Shown piece by piece: positions 1 to 3,872 of a stretch of 7,054 nt of DNA (its first letter is position 1; every line of letters starts with the position of its first letter). Location: the NCBI GenBank assembly GCA_946481475.1, contig CAMLOB010000198.1, forward strand, positions 1 through 7,054, written 5' to 3'. The position numbers and the translations under genes were made by a program. Origin of the DNA: an uncultured Chlorobiota bacterium (GTDB taxonomy: Bacteria; Bacteroidota; Kapaibacteriia; OLB7). The notes beneath the pieces are model-generated. The model made no database searches and was not told the DNA's origin. It saw only the letters and a program-made list of their open reading frames with translations.

Positions 1-915
1 GGTAAGGGTCAGCCGGTGAGCCTGTTCCACCGGCACCTTGATCCACTCCTCCCCGTCATAGCGATAGACCTCGCCGGTCTGTGCTCTGATGTAGAGGTAA
101 GCTCCTCGACTTCCAATCTCGCTGATCGTCATCGGCTCGGGGAGATCTCCGCTGATGTTTGTCCAGACTTCACCGTCAGTACTGCGGAAGACTTCGGCTC
201 CGCTTGCCCCATAGAGATGACTCTCACCGGCGGCAATGCTGAACAGGCCGGAGGTACCGGCCGACGATTCTCTCCCCTCCCGCTCGAACCGGGGCGTCAG
301 CGTCTCCCACGTCTTTCCCTCATCTTCCGAGCGAAGCACATCGGTTCCGTAGGAAGCGGTGACATAGATCGCTCCCCCGAAGAACTCCGGCTGGTTGCTG
401 AAGTTCGGTACCGTCCCGATTTCCTTCCACTCCGTTCCATCGCTCGATTTCAGAAGCGCCGCATCATGCTGGAATGTCGGATCATCCCGCAGGAGATAGA
501 AGCTCCCATTATACTCCAGAGGTCCCTGTCCCTCCACATCGAGTATCTCCCACGTCACACCACGATCGACCGAGCGGAGAATACGTCCCTGATACTGTGC
601 TATGAGCACCCCCTTCTGCATTGCCCACATGTCTCCGGTTCTGACGGCCGGATGACGCTCGACATCCGGAAACGATCCGATCCGTTGCCATAGCTCTCCT
701 TCCCGACGATACACGTCGGCGCCGATCGCCGCCAGCAGCAGTCCGTCACCGGCAAACACCCCGGCAACATTTGCTCCGGCCGGTCCCGAGGTTTGATGCC
801 ACTGAGCCGAAAGAGGTATCCCCCCGGCCAGGCATAGCGCTCCTGCCAGAACAATCGCAGCAAGAGTTCGTCCCGGCAATCTCCTCCCGGTAATTCTTCG
901 CTTTGCATGTTTCAT
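1..915 (-). CDS. Secreted Asp-box (BNR/Ycf48-like) beta-propeller protein, 3' end outside window
   Basis: This is the first 305 codons of a gene that runs off the left edge with its frame still open, so its full length and C-terminus are unknown. The N-terminus is basic (KRR, GRR) followed by a hydrophobic stretch (about residues 17-33) and ends in PLSA before Q38, which fits a type I signal peptide; there is no lipobox cysteine at the cleavage point. The mature part has spaced Asp-box-like motifs: SVDRGVTW (115-122), SSDGTEW (157-163), SEDEGKTW (196-203), STDGEVW (245-251) and a weaker YDGEEW (286-291). This pattern is typical of BNR/sialidase-like and Ycf48-like beta-propellers, in which the motif is structural and does not by itself imply an enzyme. 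Catalytic sialidase residues are not recognisable, so a ligand- or protein-binding role is as likely as an enzymatic one. I chose the ATG at 915 over the one at 921 because of ribosome-site spacing. The gene is divergent from the TPR-BTAD regulator. Confidence 0.85.
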   Translation of the reverse strand, partial: MKHAKRRITGRRLPGRTLAAIVLAGALCLAGGIPLSAQWHQTSGPAGANVAGVFAGDGLLLAAIGADVYRREGELWQRIGSFPDVERHPAVRTGDMWAMQKGVLIAQYQGRILRSVDRGVTWEILDVEGQGPLEYNGSFYLLRDDPTFQHDAALLKSSDGTEWKEIGTVPNFSNQPEFFGGAIYVTASYGTDVLRSEDEGKTWETLTPRFEREGRESSAGTSGLFSIAAGESHLYGASGAEVFRSTDGEVWTNISGDLPEPMTISEIGSRGAYLYIRAQTGEVYRYDGEEWIKVPVEQAHRLTLT

Positions 916-923
916 ACTCATTT

Positions 924-927
924 CTCC
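924..927 (-). promoter_or_regulatory. Ribosome binding site deciding the start of the propeller gene
   Basis: On the minus strand GGAG lies 8 nt before the ATG at 915 but only 2 nt before the alternative in-frame ATG at 921. The 8-nt spacing is normal, so the internal ATG (MKHAKRR...) is preferred. The two choices differ by just two residues. Confidence 0.6.
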
Positions 928-977
928 AGTACGTTGAGTGTTGTGATGGTCTTCTCTGTTCTTTCTTCCGGCCTCCC

Positions 978-989
978 GATTCCGGAATC
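978..989. repeat. Perfect 12-bp palindrome in the propeller gene leader
   Basis: GATTCCGGAATC reads the same on both strands and lies about 60 bp upstream of the start at 915. On the minus strand it sits in TTCCGGGATTCCGGAATC, so TTCCGG is also repeated in tandem. It could be a binding site for a dimeric regulator or chance. As a hairpin it would have no loop, and no T-run follows it in either direction, so it is not a terminator. Confidence 0.3.
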
Positions 990-1060
990 CCGGAAAGCCG
1001 CCACTCCCGTTGCGGAATTTCGCTGCACGTCTTTTTTCGCACACAACGGGACAACAGCCG

Positions 1061-1086
1061 ATCATATACTTCCACCAGTATACTTC
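1061..1086 (-). promoter_or_regulatory. Candidate promoter -10 region of the propeller gene, within a tandem TATACTTC repeat
   Basis: TATACTTC occurs at 1065-1072 and again at 1079-1086, exactly 14 bp apart on the plus strand. On the minus strand the region offers two -10-like hexamers, TATACT (1082-1077) and TATGAT (1066-1061). Neither has a good -35 at 17 bp: the first has AGAAAA, which falls inside the paired direct repeat, and the second has GCAGAA. A fair -10 with a poor -35 covered by an activator site is the usual form of activator-dependent promoters. The TATACT box is 10 bp downstream of the nearer CGTTAAG half-site in this direction and would give a leader of roughly 155 nt. No Bacteroidota-type TAnnTTTG box was found. 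Confidence 0.4.
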
Positions 1087-1091
1087 TGCCC

Positions 1092-1110
1092 CCTTAACGT
1101 TTTCTGAACG
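1092..1110. promoter_or_regulatory. Candidate regulator site 1: paired direct repeat with 11-bp period
   Basis: CCTTAACGTTTTCTGAACG contains TTAACG (1094-1099) and TGAACG (1105-1110), whose starts are 11 bp apart. On the other strand this reads CGTTCAG-N4-CGTTAAG. Heptamer-like direct repeats one helical turn apart are the usual target of OmpR/PhoB-type and SARP winged helices. The site lies just upstream (minus direction) of the TATACT box proposed for the propeller gene. It matches the second site at 17 of 19 bases. Binding by the neighbouring TPR-BTAD protein is inference. Confidence 0.55.
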
Positions 1111-1162
1111 TCCGCTTCCGCCCAGAGCATCGGCGACACCGGCAGCAAACCTGCAGCACCTG

Positions 1163-1181
1163 CCTTAACGTTGTCTTAACG
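1163..1181. promoter_or_regulatory. Candidate regulator site 2: perfect paired direct repeat with 11-bp period
   Basis: CCTTAACGTTGTCTTAACG contains two perfect TTAACG hexamers at 1165-1170 and 1176-1181, with starts 11 bp apart (CGTTAAG-N4-CGTTAAG on the other strand). It is a second, better-conserved copy of the element at 1092-1110, in the same orientation, with start points 71 bp apart. No convincing -10 box lies close to it on either strand. It is 156 bp upstream of the regulator start and could serve autoregulation or cooperative binding with site 1. Confidence 0.55.
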
Positions 1182-1336
1182 CTTGTGCTTGTTTTTCCCC
1201 TCGGGAACAAAACCGTTCGGCATGTTGTCATGTACTTCGATTCGGCATTCCCGGCGTTATCGACTGACCGGGTCGATCCGACAAAGGGGGAGGCATTTCC
1301 GAGACGACCATCCAACGAGACCTGATAACAATTCCG
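1182..1336 (+). other. Leader/upstream region of the TPR-BTAD regulator gene
   Basis: This stretch must contain the rest of the regulator's control region. TTGTCA (1225-1230) resembles a -35 box, but no good -10 follows at 16-18 bp. A purine-rich Shine-Dalgarno-like run, AAAGGGGGAGG (1283-1293 region), has no standard start codon at the right distance, and the ATG at 1337 is about 45 nt further down with only a weak GAG near it. The frame is closed upstream by a TGA at 1265-1267. I see no hairpin terminator or riboswitch-like structure. Confidence 0.4.
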
Positions 1337-3826
1337 ATGCATAAAGAGACGACTGCGGAACCGGGGACCCGGAATCCTCAGGTCAACAAGGAGATCATCG
1401 CAATCGACCGACTGAACGCCCACGCCTGGCACATCCGGTCATTCGATCAGGACCTGTCGGAACAGGAGGGATTGGAAGGACTGAGACGATCGGAGAAGAT
1501 CGACTACCTCCGCGGCATCGCCTCTGCGCTGACGACACTGGCCTACAACGACATGCGCCATGCCCGCTATGCCGAAGGAAAGGAGAAGGGAGAACGGGGA
1601 CTGGAACTTCACCGGCGCGCAGGAAATCGTGAAGGAGAGGGATGGAGTCACTTCATGCTGGGCGTCCTCAGCCGGTGGACAAACAGTCTGGAAGAGGGCG
1701 TCGAGCATTACGACAGGGCAATTGAAATCGCCGGGGAGATCGGACGGGAAGAGATCAAGGCCTTTGCGCTGAACGGCCTCGGGAACATCTTCCATCACAA
1801 GGGGAAGATTGCCGCAGCCCGGGACTACTTTACCCGGTGCCTGGAGGCGGCCATGCGGGCAAATGATCCCGAAGGGACCATACTCGGACATTTCGGTATC
1901 GGTACCACTTGGCTGGAACAGGGGAACTACGACGAAGCGATCCGGCAATACAGGATGGGGGAGGAAATCGCCCTGCGGATAGGGCACCGATCACTGCAAC
2001 ACACACTGACGGAGGGCCTGTCGACAATTCTGCGTTACAGCGGAGACTTTGCAGGAGCACTCCGATACAAGCTGGAAGCGGTCCGCTGGGAGGAGAGCCG
2101 GAAGGAATGGCGCCCCCTTCTCGGATCGTACCTCGGCATCGCCGATATCTATCTCTCTCTCGGGGATTACGGTCTTGCGCTGGAAACCCTGCACGACGGA
2201 CTCGGCAAGGCATGGGAACATGGTCTGCAGGATCTGGAAGGGATGTTCAACCTTCGCATCGGGATTCTCTACGAGGCGGTCGGCGAGAACGCCTATCCGG
2301 TGGAATACTACCTGCGGGCACTCAGCCTTGCGGAACTGACCGGGGACTATCTCGGCATCATCTCCGCCCTCTTCTATCTGGGCCGTCTGTACAGACAGAA
2401 AGGAGATATTCCGAAAGCCCTTGCCTACTACTTTCGATGTCTGCGGATGGGAGAAGAGAATGACTTCGCCGAGGCGATTCGCTCCTCCCTCCAGGCAATC
2501 GGCAACGCCTATCTTTCGATGAAGCGGTATGAGGAGGCCCGGGACTACTTCCACCGGAGTCTGGCGGTAGCCGAAGAGACCGGGGACAGTGCCGGTCGCG
2601 CCCGGACCGCCTATGCACTCGGCGTCTTCGAGATGAATGCCGGGAACCATGATCGGGCGGAAGACCTTATGCTGCAAAGTCTTGAATTTTTCAGGAATGC
2701 CGGAGACCGGGAATATCAGCTCCATGTCTTCAAACATCTGATCGAGCTGGCGAAACTGAGTGGGGCGGAACCTGAGGCGAGACGGTATCATCAGGAACGC
2801 CAGGACCTGAGCCGTTCGATCTTCTCCTCCGAAGCGACGCGGCGCGTACGCTCGCTGATCGCCGGTCTTGAAGCATCCCACGCCCGACATGAAGGGAAAC
2901 GCCTCGGCCTGGAGGATGAGGATCTGCAACGGATTGACGATATCAGCAATGAATGGTCCCCTCTCTACGCCGAGTCCCCCGGCGCGCTGGTCGAACCGGG
3001 GCAGCGGAACGAGTCGGCAGGACCGACAGCCGTTGCGCCGGAAGATCCGGCGAGCACTCCGGCAATGATCGACATCCGCACGTTCGGCGCGTTCCGGGTG
3101 GAGCAGAACGGTACGGAGGTTCCACGAACCGCGTGGCAGAGAAAACGGGCACGCGATCTGTTCAAACTGCTGCTGATCCGCCATCGCTCGGTGGTCACCG
3201 TTGCCGAAATCGAGGAGAGTCTGTGGGGACGACCGATGGAGAAGATCGAGTCGCTTGTGTTGAACGCCGTCTCCCACATCAGACGCGCGCTCAGCCTGCA
3301 GGCCGAACGCCGCGATCGCCTCCCCTCCCTCGTCCGCAACGGCGACGGGTATCTGCTGGATCTGGGGGATGATCTGAGGATCGACTTCGTTCTCTTTCAG
3401 GAACTGATCGTCGCCGCCCGCCGAAGTGAAGGGGCAGAGGAACGGAAGGAGCTCTACACGAAAGCTCTCGACCTGTATTACGGCCCCTTTCTTGCTGAGG
3501 AAACCTATGCCGAGTGGACCGACAACCACCGGCGTCTGCTGACCGATGCCTGGTTCGAGGCGGCGGAATATCTTGCACGTGACGAACTCCGCTCCGGTCG
3601 GTACAACAAGGCAACCGCCCATGCCAGAGAGATTCTCGGCCGGGAAGGGACAAGCGAAAGCGCCTGGCAGGTTCTGCTGCAGAGCCTGACGCATCTGGGA
3701 CGGCACGGCGATGTGCTTGCCGAATACGAGCGTTGCATCCGGATCTACCGCAAGGAGCTTGATGAGGATCCGCCAACCCGCCTGCGGGAGATCGCCGCGA
3801 GGAATTCAGCGGCAGATTCATCGTGA
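1337..3826 (+). CDS. TPR sensor protein with C-terminal OmpR-type winged helix and BTAD (SARP-type) output: transcriptional regulator
   Basis: The 829-residue protein has three parts. Residues about 57-490 are about eleven TPR units; from residue 96 to 456 they keep an exact 40-residue period, each ending near G/N/K/D at 136, 176, 216, 256, 296, 336, 376, 416 and 456. Residues about 485-535 are a charged helical linker (YHQERQDLSRSIFSSEATRR and onward), like the connector between TPRs and output domains in Bacteroidota histidine kinases, cyclases and LuxR-type regulators. Residues 577-685 are an OmpR-type winged helix (IRTFGAFRVEQNG, W600 with a basic KRARDLFKLLL helix, ESLWG at 627-631, a recognition helix near 638-652, and a wing ending NGDGYLLDL). 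Residues about 683-822 are a bacterial transcriptional activation domain (YYGPFL, W near TYAEW, LGRHGDVLAEYERC, LDEDPPTRL). It is a cytoplasmic protein with no signal peptide or membrane segment. There is no Walker/NB-ARC NTPase, unlike AfsR-type regulators. The ligand is unknown; TPRs suggest a protein or peptide partner. The start codon is uncertain because the ribosome site is weak. Confidence 0.9.
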   Translation: MHKETTAEPGTRNPQVNKEIIAIDRLNAHAWHIRSFDQDLSEQEGLEGLRRSEKIDYLRGIASALTTLAYNDMRHARYAEGKEKGERGLELHRRAGNREGEGWSHFMLGVLSRWTNSLEEGVEHYDRAIEIAGEIGREEIKAFALNGLGNIFHHKGKIAAARDYFTRCLEAAMRANDPEGTILGHFGIGTTWLEQGNYDEAIRQYRMGEEIALRIGHRSLQHTLTEGLSTILRYSGDFAGALRYKLEAVRWEESRKEWRPLLGSYLGIADIYLSLGDYGLALETLHDGLGKAWEHGLQDLEGMFNLRIGILYEAVGENAYPVEYYLRALSLAELTGDYLGIISALFYLGRLYRQKGDIPKALAYYFRCLRMGEENDFAEAIRSSLQAIGNAYLSMKRYEEARDYFHRSLAVAEETGDSAGRARTAYALGVFEMNAGNHDRAEDLMLQSLEFFRNAGDREYQLHVFKHLIELAKLSGAEPEARRYHQERQDLSRSIFSSEATRRVRSLIAGLEASHARHEGKRLGLEDEDLQRIDDISNEWSPLYAESPGALVEPGQRNESAGPTAVAPEDPASTPAMIDIRTFGAFRVEQNGTEVPRTAWQRKRARDLFKLLLIRHRSVVTVAEIEESLWGRPMEKIESLVLNAVSHIRRALSLQAERRDRLPSLVRNGDGYLLDLGDDLRIDFVLFQELIVAARRSEGAEERKELYTKALDLYYGPFLAEETYAEWTDNHRRLLTDAWFEAAEYLARDELRSGRYNKATAHAREILGREGTSESAWQVLLQSLTHLGRHGDVLAEYERCIRIYRKELDEDPPTRLREIAARNSAADSS

Positions 3827-3872
3827 TGGCACAGCCGGAAGAATCCTCTCTCTCCTTACCATCCATTTCGTC
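3827..3872. other. Convergent spacer between the regulator and the glycoside hydrolase-like gene
   Basis: The two stop codons (TGA at 3824-3826 on plus, TAG at 3875-3873 on minus) face each other across 46 bp. I looked for a shared bidirectional terminator and found neither a clear GC-rich hairpin nor a T-run on either strand. The spacer is pyrimidine-rich on the plus strand (TCCTCTCTCTCC). Confidence 0.5.

Noticed and set aside
16..693. 225-codon open frame on the plus strand
   Set aside because: It is antisense to the propeller gene, which has a signal peptide and regular Asp-box motifs; the plus-strand product shows no family features.
804..915. Propeller protein as a lipoprotein
   Set aside because: The only nearby cysteine (C28) is preceded by Leu rather than Gly/Ala/Ser, and hydrophobic sequence continues past it to a normal SA-Q cleavage site.
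1182..1200. T-run in CTTGTGCTTGTTTTTCCCC as a rho-independent terminator
   Set aside because: No GC-rich inverted repeat precedes it, and no gene ends upstream of it on the plus strand.
1991..3706. 571-codon open frame on the minus strand
   Set aside because: It is fully antisense to the TPR-BTAD gene, whose domains are clear, and its translation is rich in Pro, Arg and Cys without recognisable motifs. Long shadow frames are expected in GC-rich coding DNA.
3827..3872. Bidirectional terminator between the convergent genes
   Set aside because: No stable GC-rich stem or T-run is visible on either strand.
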